Of a stretch of 64,000 bases of DNA, positions 33,791 to 43,259 are shown one piece after another. The notes beneath the pieces are model-generated. The model was not told the origin of the DNA and did no database searches. It worked only from the letters and a program-made list of their open reading frames with translations. Numbering within the stretch: the first letter of the stretch is position 1; the number at the start of each line of letters is the position of its first letter. Source of the DNA: Emticicia sp965283955 (lineage in GTDB: Bacteria > Bacteroidota > Bacteroidia > Cytophagales > Spirosomataceae); assembly GCA_965283955.1 (NCBI GenBank), contig CBDIQW010000001.1, positions 744,001-808,000 of the forward strand. Reading direction: 5' to 3'. The translations under genes were made by a program, and so were the position numbers.

Positions 33791-34628
33791 ATGAAAAACA
33801 ATATACTTTCTATTGAAAAACCACAAAAAAAAACTAATTACAGCCCCAAATTATTAGATTTTTCTGCAAAATTTTGGTTCATTATCGCTACTGTTGGACA
33901 ATGGATTTTTGGGTTTTATGTAGTTTCAGTGTATCATGTTTCTACTTTCAAAGGTGACTTTGAAAAATGGAATACCGTACTTCCCAAAGGCTACGTAGCT
34001 GGCGACTGGAAAGGGAATCTGATGGTAGGAATCCATGTACTTTTAGCGGCAATTATGGTTATTGGTGGGCCATTACAGTTTATTCCTCAGATTCGAGAGC
34101 GATTCCGAACTTTCCACCGATGGTTAGGGATAATTTATGTTTACACAGCAATTATTGTGAGTTCAGTGGGCTTCCTAATGGTATGGACTCGTGGCACGGT
34201 TGGCGACACATTCATGCACATAGCCAATAGTATGCAAACCTTTTACATCATTATTTTTGCAGTTTTAGCAGTAAAATTTGCCCGAGAAAAACAATTTGCG
34301 AAACACCGAAACTATACACTTCGGCTTTTTATGGTGGCCAATGGCGTTTGGTTTTTTAGAGTTGGATTAATGGCGTGGTTGGTCATTAATCAAGCTCCAG
34401 TGGGTTTCAATCCTGATACATTTACAGGTGCCTTTTTTGTGGGTATTATCAACCTTTGCTTATGCAGTTCCTATTTCATTGATTTTGCTGGAAATGTATT
34501 TTTATGCTCAAAAAACACAAAACCAACGATTTTCGACTCTTACTTCGATAGTTATTTTCTTGTTTACAATCATTATGACAATCGGCATTTTCGGAGCCAC
34601 AATGGGAATGTGGTTGCCCAGAATTTAA
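33791..34628 (+). pseudogene. DUF2306 membrane protein, one frameshift
   Basis: About 279 residues when the frames are joined. Seven or so helices and the motif RFRTFHRWLGIIYVYTAI (a conserved histidine pair region) mark the DUF2306 family, membrane proteins of unknown function. The natural end is FGATMGMWLPRI at 34628. A six-T run at 34433-34438 carries one extra base; with five T the frame reads TGAFLWVLSTFAYAVPISLI. Without the correction the frame runs to 34708 with a nonsense tail. Confidence 0.8.
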
Positions 34629-34730
34629 AATATGTTTTTATTGAAACATCAAGATATTTAAACGAAAAGACATTTGTTGAAAAGTCGTTTATCTTACTTT
34701 ATAGGTAGTATTTTGTATGAAACTATACAC

Positions 34731-34765
34731 AAAAAGGGTGACTCAAGAGCCACCCTTTTTTTTTT
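34731..34765. terminator. Bidirectional terminator between DUF2306 gene and katG
   Basis: AAAGGGTG and CACCCTTT form the stem (within 34733-34757), flanked by A5 on the left and a long T run on the right, between convergent stops. Confidence 0.8.
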
Positions 34766-34777
34766 GTTGTTCGAAAA

Positions 34778-37003
34778 TTATACTAAATCGAAACGATCAA
34801 GATTCATTACTTTTGTCCAAGCTGCAACAAAATCTTTAACAAATTTATCTTGAGAATCTTGGCATCCATAAACTTCAGCAATCGCACGAAGCTCTGAATT
34901 TGAACCGAAAATTAGGTCAACACGAGTACCTGTCCATTTAAGTTCGCCAGTCATACGGTTTCGTCCTTCAAACACATCTTGATGAGCCGAAGTAGCTTTC
35001 CATGTTGTTGATAAATCAAGTAAATTTACAAAGAAATCATTCGTAAGTGTTTCTTTACGAGAAGTAAATACACCATATTCTGAATGATTGTAATTGGCAT
35101 TAAGTACACGTAAACCACCAACTAAAACTGTCATTTCAGGAGCTGTAAGCGTCATCAACTGAGCTTTATCGATCAGCATTTCTTCTGCCGTAGTTGTGTA
35201 ATGTTTCTTTTGATAGTTACGGAAACCATCGGCAATTGGCTCAAGCACAGCAAATGATTCTACATCCGTTTGCTCTTGAGAAGCATCCGTACGACCCGCA
35301 GCAAAAGGAACTGTGATTGTATGACCTGCGTTTTTGGCAGCTTGCTCAACACCCGCACAACCAGCAAGTACAATTAAATCAGCGATAGACACTCTTTTAG
35401 CACCTGATTGAATGCTATTGAATTCTTCTTGAATACTTGTAAGTGTATCAAGTACTTTTGAAAGTTGGGTTGGATTATTTACTTCCCAATACTTTTGTGG
35501 AGATAAACGTAAACGACCACCATTTGCACCTCCACGTTTGTCTGAACCACGGAATGTTGAAGCAGAAGCCCATGCAGTCGAAACCAACTCAGATATTGAT
35601 AAACCTGATGCTAAAATATTTGCTTTCAATGCTGCAATGTCATTTTCATCAATAAGTTCATAGCTTACTGCTGGAACAGGGTCTTGCCAAATGAGTTCTT
35701 CAGTAGGTACTTCAGATCCAAGATATAATGATTTTGATCCCATATCACGGTGAGTCAATTTAAACCAAGCACGAGCAAACGCATCAGCAAATTGGTCAGG
35801 ATTTTCAAAGAAACGTCTTGATATTTTCTCATAAGCAGGATCCATTCGTAACGCAAGGTCAGTTGTAAACATGATTGGAGCGAAGCTTTTAGCAGGATTG
35901 TGAGCATCAGGCACTGTTCCTGCCCCTGCTCCACCTTTTGGAATCCATTGGTGAGCTCCTGCAGGACTTTTAGTCAATTCCCATTCAAAACCGAATAAGT
36001 TATTGAAGTAATTATTGCTCCATTGAGTTGGAGTTTGTGTCCATGCACCTTCCAAGCCACTGGTAATTGTATATTCACCATTACCCGTACCATAAGTATT
36101 TTTCCAGCCCATGCTTTGCTCAGCAATATCAGCTGCTGCTGGTTCTGGTCCAACATATTGGCTTGGGTCAGCTGCACCGTGAGCTTTTCCGAAAGTGTGT
36201 CCACCCGCAATCAATGCCACTGTTTCTTCATCATTCATAGCCATACGGCCAAAAGTATCACGTATGTCACGTGCAGCAGCAATTGGGTTTGGATTTCCGT
36301 TAGGGCCTTCTGGATTTACATAAATAAGTCCCATCTGAACTGCCGCAAGAGGGTTTTCTAATTCACGATCTCCAGAATATCTCTTATCTTCCAGCCATTT
36401 CCCTTCAGATCCCCAATAAATATCTTCTTCTGGCTCCCAGACATCTACACGTCCGCCACCAAAACCGAAAGTTTTAAAGCCCATTGATTCTAAAGCACAA
36501 TTTCCAGCTAAAATCATCAAGTCGGCCCAAGAGATTTTTCTACCATATTTTTGTTTAATTGGCCAAAGCAATAAACGTGCTTTATCAAGATTGCCATTAT
36601 CAGGCCAGCTATTTAACGGTGCAAAGCGTTGAGTACCTGCCCCAGCTCCGCCACGACCATCAGCAATACGGTAAGTACCTGCACTGTGCCACGCCATACG
36701 AATAAAAAATGGCCCATAATGACCATAATCAGCAGGCCACCATTCTTGCGAGGTAGTCATCAGGTCATATATTTCTTTTTTCAACACATCTAAATCAAGC
36801 GAGTTAAACTCTTTTGCATAGTCAAAATCTTCACCCATTGGGTTTGATAATGTCGAATGTTGACGAAGAATATTGAGTCTTAGTTGGTTTGGCCACCAAT
36901 CCTGATTTCTTGTTCCACCACCTGCACTTTGAGTGACTGGGGCTCCTGCTCCATGATGGAATGGGCATTTTGCTTCTCCGCCATTAGATGTATGATTTTC
37001 CAT
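34778..37003 (-). CDS. katG: Catalase-peroxidase
   Basis: Haem enzyme that removes hydrogen peroxide by catalase and peroxidase activity. 741 residues, full length for the two-domain family. The N-terminal active site has the Arg-x2-Trp-His motif in IRMAWHSAGTYRIADGRGGA and the proximal haem-ligand region VALIAGGHTFGKAHG. The inactive C-terminal repeat is present (LSISELVSTAWASASTFRGS to the end, VMNLDRFDLV). No signal peptide, so cytoplasmic. It stands alone on this strand with a two-element promoter at 37110-37140. Confidence 0.98.
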   Translation of the reverse strand: MENHTSNGGEAKCPFHHGAGAPVTQSAGGGTRNQDWWPNQLRLNILRQHSTLSNPMGEDFDYAKEFNSLDLDVLKKEIYDLMTTSQEWWPADYGHYGPFFIRMAWHSAGTYRIADGRGGAGAGTQRFAPLNSWPDNGNLDKARLLLWPIKQKYGRKISWADLMILAGNCALESMGFKTFGFGGGRVDVWEPEEDIYWGSEGKWLEDKRYSGDRELENPLAAVQMGLIYVNPEGPNGNPNPIAAARDIRDTFGRMAMNDEETVALIAGGHTFGKAHGAADPSQYVGPEPAAADIAEQSMGWKNTYGTGNGEYTITSGLEGAWTQTPTQWSNNYFNNLFGFEWELTKSPAGAHQWIPKGGAGAGTVPDAHNPAKSFAPIMFTTDLALRMDPAYEKISRRFFENPDQFADAFARAWFKLTHRDMGSKSLYLGSEVPTEELIWQDPVPAVSYELIDENDIAALKANILASGLSISELVSTAWASASTFRGSDKRGGANGGRLRLSPQKYWEVNNPTQLSKVLDTLTSIQEEFNSIQSGAKRVSIADLIVLAGCAGVEQAAKNAGHTITVPFAAGRTDASQEQTDVESFAVLEPIADGFRNYQKKHYTTTAEEMLIDKAQLMTLTAPEMTVLVGGLRVLNANYNHSEYGVFTSRKETLTNDFFVNLLDLSTTWKATSAHQDVFEGRNRMTGELKWTGTRVDLIFGSNSELRAIAEVYGCQDSQDKFVKDFVAAWTKVMNLDRFDLV

Positions 37004-37109
37004 TGTCTGTGATTATTTGTAAGTTAATTTATGAATGATAAAATATATTTTTTCTCTCTATCAAAGCAAATTCTGAAACTAATAGTATGAAGTTCTATTG
37101 TTTGTGACT

Positions 37110-37140
37110 CAAAATTACAACACAATAGGTAATAAATCAA
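37110..37140 (-). promoter_or_regulatory. Bacteroidota-type promoter for katG
   Basis: On the minus strand TTG (37140-37138), a 20-base spacer and TAATTTTG (37117-37110). The leader to the katG ATG is about 100 bases. The rest of the 412-base gap 37004-37415 shows the terminator at 37330 and AT-rich filler only. Confidence 0.65.
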
Positions 37141-37329
37141 ATTGATTATTTTTATAATAATATAGTTTTCATCTATAAAATAAAAAAAGTAAAAGTTTTG
37201 ATATTGATAAGAAGGAAGAAGATTCTATTGAAGAATTAATATACCATTGAAGAAATTAAAATATACTAATTTTAAGCATTTAAGAATAATGACTATTATC
37301 AAGATTAATATCTAAAGGCATCAAAACAA

Positions 37330-37359
37330 CAACCCCAACGATAATTATCGTTGGGGTTG
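37330..37359 (-). terminator. 30-bp perfect palindrome, terminator of the LytTR gene
   Basis: CAACCCCAACGAT-AATT-ATCGTTGGGGTTG is an exact palindrome over 30 bases, with TTGTTTTGA following on the minus strand, about 56 bases after the LytTR stop. Confidence 0.8.
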
Positions 37360-37415
37360 CTAATATTACCTACAGAATGATAAAGTAGTATATAAATCAA
37401 ATGAAAAACATCAAA

Positions 37416-37766
37416 TCATTCTTTTGGAAAACTATGATATGACTTCAAAAAGTCTTCTTTGCGGCGTCGGGATAAATTTACATTATACTGTTCGTCTAAC
37501 TTCACCATTAGCCCTTCATGAATCTGATAACCGACTACGTGTTTTAGATTAACCATAAATGATTTGTGAGTACGAAAAAAATCGAATGGAATAAAACGTT
37601 TTTCAAGTTCTTTCAAGGTTTTCGATACTATGAGTGTTTCTCCTCCTTGTAAAAAAACTTCTGTATAATTTACATCAGCTTTGAGGAAAAGAACATCGGC
37701 TGGATTAACTTTTTTCTTTCCAGTCAAACGTATTGTTGAGGTGCGGATGGGTAATTGTAATTTCAT
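37416..37766 (-). CDS. Stand-alone LytTR DNA-binding protein
   Basis: 116 residues made almost only of a LytTR domain: VLFLKADVNYTEVFLQGGET, KTLKELEKRFIPFDFFRTHK and SFMVNLKHVVGYQIHEG, ending with RRRKEDFLKSYHSF. There is no receiver domain or membrane part, so it is not a standard two-component response regulator. Orphan LytTR proteins act as simple transcription factors. The target is unknown; it lies between the penicillin-binding protein gene and katG, on the same strand as both. Confidence 0.88.
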   Translation of the reverse strand: MKLQLPIRTSTIRLTGKKKVNPADVLFLKADVNYTEVFLQGGETLIVSKTLKELEKRFIPFDFFRTHKSFMVNLKHVVGYQIHEGLMVKLDEQYNVNLSRRRKEDFLKSYHSFPKE

Positions 37767-37965
37767 GATTAAAGAGTGTAATTTGAAATAAATACCATTT
37801 ATTTGTATGACACCTATTTCATAAAAAAGGTTGTAAGGGATTTGTAAAAAATAAAGTGTCTTATCAGACAGTAAAATGTCGTTTTCAAGAAAAAAAGAAC
37901 ATATATAACTGATAATAAGACACTTATTATAAAAACACTAAATATAACTCAAAAATTAATTTTAT

Positions 37966-40543
37966 CTAACGGTTATCACGATTAACAGTTGTATCTCTTT
38001 TAATTAGCTCTACTGGTGGTAGTCTTTGGTTTTCTTCAGGTGCTCCCAATGAATCTACCGATGAGGCAGTCGAATCCGATACTGCTACTTCTCCGCCAAT
38101 AGAAACACAACCTTGATAATCTTTCGTAATCTTCATCCCAGGTTTCGGAAATGCTCCTGGACTGTAACCAAGTTTTTTATCGGTATAAACACTTTGCATA
38201 AATTTGCCAAAAATAGGCATTGCCGACCTCGATCCTTCACCCATACGTGTACGGAAGTGAATACTGCGGTCGTCGCCACCTACCCAAACTCCACAAATCA
38301 AATCTTTCGTAAAGCCTATGTACCAAGAATCAGAGTAGTTGGAAGTCGTACCTGTTTTACCAGCCGCTTGTCCGCCATTACCAAATAATGCACTGCAATA
38401 TTCAAATAAGCCTTGTGATGTTCCGCCAGGCTCTTCTACCCCGCCACGAAGCATGTATTGCATCAAATATGCCGACTCTGGTTTGATAGCATCACGTTTT
38501 TTTGTTTCAAATTCAAACAGCACTTTACCTTTTGCATCTTCAATCTTAAATACCAACATTGGGTCAGTGTACTGTCCTTCGTTCAGAAATACTCCGTAAG
38601 CTGCCACCATTTCGTAAAGTGAAACATCCGAGGTCTGATTCCAAGCGAAAGTACTGGTTCAAGTGGAGCAGTTATGCCAAGTTTACGAGCGTAGTCAATA
38701 ATACCACTTGGTTTAACTTCGTCAGATAATTGAGCTGCCACGGAGTTAACCGAACGAGCAATAGCTCTACGTAAAGTCATATTTGAGTATGAAAATACCC
38801 CATCGGCATTCTTCGGCTCCCATGTTTTAGGTTCACCATTTTCAATCCATTCTTTCTTGAAAGGCTTGTCTTCACGGCGGTCGCAAGGAGAAAGGTTCAG
38901 CGGGCCATCAATGGCTGCTGTGTAAAGAATCGGCTTGAAGGTCGAACCTGGCTGGCGGCGGCCTTGCTTTACGTGATCATATTTAAAATAATCATAGTTA
39001 ATGCCTCCAACCCACGCTTTAATGAAACCCGTGTATGGGTCCATTGCCATCATACCTGTTTGTAAAAATCTTTTATAATAATCAATTGAGTCAACTGGAC
39101 TCAACATTAATTCTTTTTCACCTTCCCAGCTGAAAACCTTAATTGGTTTCTTTTTTCGTACATGTAATAACGCACTGAATCTGGACTATTCTTATATTTC
39201 TTCACCAAACGCTTATAAATTGGTGTTCGTTTGGCAACAGTATCCAAAAATCCTGGAATTTCTTGTCCGTTTTCGTACGTCCAAGGGTTTCTGCCTTTCC
39301 ATTCTTGGTCAAAAACTTTTTGTAAACGCTTCATATGGCTCGAAACTGCGGTTTCGGCATGAGTTTGCATTCTTGAATCAATAGTTGTATAAATTTTTAA
39401 TCCATCACGATACAAATCAATATCAATTTCATTGCTCTTTGCCCAGTTTTCTACAAAACGAGATAATGCTACTTTGAAATAACTTCCCTGACCGTCATAC
39501 GAATCTTCTAAGTTTATATCAAGTTTTATTTCAGTTTCGCATAGTTTGTCAGCCTCTGTTTGGCTCAAAACGCCATTATTGGCCATGAGTTGTAAAACTG
39601 TATTCCGACGTTTCAAAGCATTCTTTGGATTACGAATTGGATTATATAGCGTTGTACCCTTTTGCAGACCAACTAAAATAGCTGCTTCTTCGGGTTGTAA
39701 TGCAATAGGTTCTTTATTAAAATAGGTCTTTGAAGCAGTACGGATTCCGTAGGCATTATTGCCATAATCTACCGTATTCAAATACATTGTCAAGATTTCA
39801 CCCTTAGTAAAGTTTCTTTCCAGACGAATGGCCGTAAGCCATTCTTTGGTTTTATAGACCAAGGTTTTCACTAAAGGCACATAATAAAGTAGCCCTTTCA
39901 TTTCACTTCTACGTGTGTTGTATAAGTTTTTGGCTAATTGTTGCGAAACAGTACTTCCACCTCCACGCTCTCCACCACCAGTCAAAATACCAATTGCTAC
40001 CCCACCCATCGACTGTAAGTCAATGCCTGAATGTTCGTAAAAACGTTTATCTTCGGTAGCTATGAGTGCCTTAAATAACCAGGGAGACATTTGAGCCGAG
40101 TCAATAGTTTTACGGTTTTCGGTAAAGAATTTACCGATTTCCACGCCATCTGCAGTAAAAATAGTAGAGGATTGTGAGATCTTAGGGTTTGTAAGCTGCT
40201 CAATACTTGGCATTCGACCGCACAACCATAGAAAATTGGTTTCAATACAAAATACGTAAATTAAACCCGCTACGATAGCTCGTAAAGTGTATTTGTAAAC
40301 TTTTGAAATTACAGGGTAATATCCGCCATCGGTATCAAATCTTGATGTAAAATAACTTCTGGCATCATCCAGCTTACGATAATACTTCGTAAACACTCTT
40401 TCTACCTTTTCTTCGCCAAAGATTACACATAAAAGACGATAAATTTTGTCAAGAATCCACCACCATCCCGCACTAACTTTAGAAACGATGTTTGACCAAA
40501 TTCGCTGAATAGCCGCCAAAATATTTTTTAAATTTTCTATCAT
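37966..40543 (-). pseudogene. Penicillin-binding protein 1A (bifunctional transglycosylase/transpeptidase), two frameshifts
   Basis: About 858 residues when joined; builds peptidoglycan at the inner membrane. After a cytoplasmic lead and one membrane helix (about 90-108) comes the GT51 glycosyltransferase domain (ALIATEDKRFYEHSGIDLQS with catalytic Glu, GGGSTVSQQLAKNLYNTR). The transpeptidase has GSTFKPILYTAA (Ser-x-x-Lys), the Ser-x-Asn in ARSVNSVAAQL and KTGTTSNYSDSWYIG. Break 1 is in the TTT run at 39147-39149 (should read YEKRKPIKVFSWEGEKELM). Break 2 is near 38628-38632 (should read LSLG then SDVSLYEMVAAYG). All catalytic motifs survive, so a working gene is likely. Confidence 0.93.
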
Positions 40544-40861
40544 AGGGTGAGTATGTAATATTTTTTACAAAAGTAGGGTATTGTGGGCTTACCTACCAAA
40601 CCGACGTTAATTTTTTAACTAAATACAAAGAAACACCAAAGTTTTGAAAAATGCTTTTACAAGTAAATGATTCTGCTGGAAATTATCAAAATTTAACGAT
40701 AAAACTTCAAAGCATTATAAATTTCTAAACTTCTGATTTCTTTATGACCTAAATTTGCGTTTTATACCTTTTATTTGAGAAAAAATCCACTTGTATATAT
40801 TTTTTTTAAATATCTGACGAGCTACCTATATTTGAGTCACTAAACCAAACATAAACCAACC
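40544..40861. other. Gap between divergent PBP1A and ABC exporter genes
   Basis: 318 AT-rich bases. It holds the PBP1A promoter at 40568-40599 on the minus strand and, on the plus strand, TATATTTG at 40827-40834 as a -7 box 27 bases ahead of the ABC gene's GTG start. No small gene or strong hairpin was found. Confidence 0.5.
40568..40599 (-). promoter_or_regulatory. Bacteroidota-type promoter for PBP1A
   Basis: On the minus strand TTG (40599-40597), a 21-base spacer and TACTTTTG (40575-40568), 25 bases before the ATG. Confidence 0.65.
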
Positions 40862-41776
40862 GTGAATAATATCTTAGAAGTTCACAATGTTGTGAAACGC
40901 TATTCGCAACACACTGCCCTCAACGACGTAAGCATCAATATTCCGAAAGGAGTAATTTTTGGCCTTCTCGGCCCAAATGGTGCAGGAAAAACATCACTCA
41001 TTCGTATCATCAATCAGATTACTGGCCCCGACGAAGGCTATGTACTTTTTGATGGTCAGAAGCTAAGCCCTCAGCACATCAGAGAAATTGGGTATCTGCC
41101 CGAAGAGCGTGGACTTTACAAAAAAATGAAAGTCGGCGAGCAATTACTCTACTTGGCCCAACTTAAAGGTCTTTCTGAAAAACAGGCTCTCGAAAAACTC
41201 AAGGAATGGTTCATCAAATTTGATATTAAAACTTGGTGGACAAAAAACGTTGAGGATTTATCGAAAGGTATGCAGCAAAAAATTCAGTTTGTAGCAACGG
41301 TCTTACACGAGCCTCAATTGATTATTCTGGATGAACCATTTTCGGGCTTCGACCCTATCAATGCCGATTTGATTAAAAATGAAATCTTAGAATTGAAAGA
41401 AAAAGGTTCAACAATCATCTTCTCGACTCACCGAATGGAATCAGTTGAAGAACTATGTGACCACATTGCACTCATCAATAAATCTCAGAAAGTGCTTGAT
41501 GGCGAGAAAAACGAAATCAAAGAGCGTTTCAAAACACATACTTACCAAGCTAAATATTTGGGAAACTTGGTGGCTGATAACGAAAACTTCGAGATTATAA
41601 ACACACAAAACATTGCTGATAACTACGTTACATCAACAATCAAGCTGAACCCAAATATACCTGTTAATCAACTTATTAAGTTACTGATCGACCAAGTTGA
41701 GTTGCGTTCGTTCGGAGAAAACATTCCAACGATGAACGATATTTTCAAAATGGTTGTCAACGAAACTATTGATTAA
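40862..41776 (+). CDS. ABC transporter ATP-binding protein (NatA-like exporter)
   Basis: 304 residues, starting at a GTG; the first residues NNILEVHNVVKRYSQHTALN are the usual opening strand. Walker A is GLLGPNGAGKTSLIRI, the signature is LSKGMQQK, Walker B is LIILDEPFSGFDP and the switch histidine is in FSTHRMES. A C-terminal regulatory extension of about 80 residues follows, as in NatA/DUF4162-type exporters. Pairs with the permease 57 bases downstream. Sodium export or antimicrobial efflux are known for relatives; the substrate here is unknown. Confidence 0.92.
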   Translation: MNNILEVHNVVKRYSQHTALNDVSINIPKGVIFGLLGPNGAGKTSLIRIINQITGPDEGYVLFDGQKLSPQHIREIGYLPEERGLYKKMKVGEQLLYLAQLKGLSEKQALEKLKEWFIKFDIKTWWTKNVEDLSKGMQQKIQFVATVLHEPQLIILDEPFSGFDPINADLIKNEILELKEKGSTIIFSTHRMESVEELCDHIALINKSQKVLDGEKNEIKERFKTHTYQAKYLGNLVADNENFEIINTQNIADNYVTSTIKLNPNIPVNQLIKLLIDQVELRSFGENIPTMNDIFKMVVNETID

Positions 41777-41833
41777 TTGTAGGACAAATTTAATCTGACG
41801 GGATACAAACCCTACAAATAAAAAACTAAACAC

Positions 41834-43171
41834 ATGAAAAATATACTACTCATATTACGCCGAGAATATTTGGTCAGAATCAAGAAAAAGTCTTTCTGGG
41901 TAATGACCCTTCTGATGCCATTGCTCGTTTCGGGCTTTTATGCCTTATTGTTTTGGGGAGTTTTCAATTCTCGTGAAATTCAGCGAGTTTCAATCCTTGA
42001 CGAAAGTGGTTCTTTTACACAAAAATTTAAAGATTCTGAAAAAGTCAAGTTTGAATACTTGAATCTACCGATTGATTCGGCTTTAAATCGCCTTAATCAA
42101 AAACGTACCGACATCGTGGCGGTGATCCCGAAAGATATCATCGAAGAGCCGAGTGGTTTAAAAATTTTTACGGGTAAGGGTGTTGGTTTTGAGATTCAAG
42201 CCAAAATCGAACGAATTATTCAAAATGAAATCCGTAATGTAAAATTATCAAGGGCGGGCATCGACCAAAAAGTTTTGGAGGATGCTGATGTAGATGTTTC
42301 ATCGAAAGTAGTAGTAGTAAGCAAAGAAGGCGAGCAAAAAGAACAAAACACTTTGGCTTCAACTGTTTTAGGCTTTATCACGGTAATTTTGATGTTTTCG
42401 ACCGTAATTGGCTTCGGAATGCAAGTGATGCGTGGCGTAATTGAAGAAAAAACGAATCGAATTATTGAGGTAATTATTTCTTCTGTAAAGCCCTTTCAGT
42501 TGATGATGGGCAAAATTTTGGGCGTTGGCTTAGTTGGTCTTACGCAATTTACGCTCTGGATTGCTCTGACTTTTGTACTAACAACGGTTAGTTCTTCGAT
42601 GCTGCCATCTCAACAGATTGCTAAGGCCGCACAAGAACAGATGTCGGAAATGCCACAAAAAGATAAAGATAAAATTGCTAAGAAAATAGAGCAAACGCCA
42701 TCTGATGCAAGCAAAGTGATGAAATTTATAGAAAGTGCCAAAAACCTTAATATTCCGCTTATTATTGGCTGCTTTTTGTTTTATTTCTTGTTTGGCTATT
42801 TGTTTTACGCCTCGGTTTATGGGGCAATCGGCTCGGCAGTTGATAACGAAACCGATACCCAGCAATTTATGTTTCCGATAATGCTACCGCTATTGGCTGG
42901 CTACTTAATCGGCCTCATGACGGCGGGACAAACCGACAATAAATTGCTTTTCTGGGCGTCTATGATTCCTTTTACTTCGCCAATTACGATGATGTCACGC
43001 CTACCATTTGGTGTTGAGCCGTGGGAATTGATTTTATCAATGTCGTTACTCGTAATCAGCACATTCGGGATGGTCTGGATTGCGGCAAAAATTTACCGTG
43101 TTGGTATCTTGATGTACGGCAAAAAACCAACCTTCAAAGAGATTGGAAAATGGTTATTTTATAAAGGGTAA
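41834..43171 (+). CDS. ABC-2 type permease (NatB-like)
   Basis: 445 residues. One membrane helix near the N-terminus (about 22-42), a large external domain (about 45-175) and a C-terminal block of five to six helices. The motif IEEKTNRIIEVIISSVKPFQ before the second helix is the hallmark of NatB-type permeases. It is cotranscribed with the ATPase gene and ends at a strong bidirectional terminator. Confidence 0.92.
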   Translation: MKNILLILRREYLVRIKKKSFWVMTLLMPLLVSGFYALLFWGVFNSREIQRVSILDESGSFTQKFKDSEKVKFEYLNLPIDSALNRLNQKRTDIVAVIPKDIIEEPSGLKIFTGKGVGFEIQAKIERIIQNEIRNVKLSRAGIDQKVLEDADVDVSSKVVVVSKEGEQKEQNTLASTVLGFITVILMFSTVIGFGMQVMRGVIEEKTNRIIEVIISSVKPFQLMMGKILGVGLVGLTQFTLWIALTFVLTTVSSSMLPSQQIAKAAQEQMSEMPQKDKDKIAKKIEQTPSDASKVMKFIESAKNLNIPLIIGCFLFYFLFGYLFYASVYGAIGSAVDNETDTQQFMFPIMLPLLAGYLIGLMTAGQTDNKLLFWASMIPFTSPITMMSRLPFGVEPWELILSMSLLVISTFGMVWIAAKIYRVGILMYGKKPTFKEIGKWLFYKG

Positions 43172-43176
43172 GCTTC

Positions 43177-43222
43177 AAACAAACGAGAGCCACATTTAAT
43201 GAATATGTGGCTCTCGTTTGTT
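43177..43222. terminator. Strong bidirectional terminator
   Basis: 19-bp perfect arms, 43177-43195 and 43204-43222, with an 8-base loop between convergent stops at 43171 and 43260. Confidence 0.9.
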
Positions 43223-43259
43223 TAATTAATATCCTCTTAGCCAAGCATATTCATGTAAC

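Noticed and set aside
34629..34708. C-terminal extension of the DUF2306 frame
   Set aside because: It exists only in the shifted frame after the T6 run; the other frame gives a family-like end at 34628.
36023..36361. Open frame on the plus strand opposite katG
   Set aside because: Antisense shadow of a highly conserved gene; no promoter or family pattern.
38583..40543. Separate short penicillin-binding protein genes
   Set aside because: The fragments join end to end into one PBP1A with all motifs in order; separate genes would lack starts and membrane anchors.
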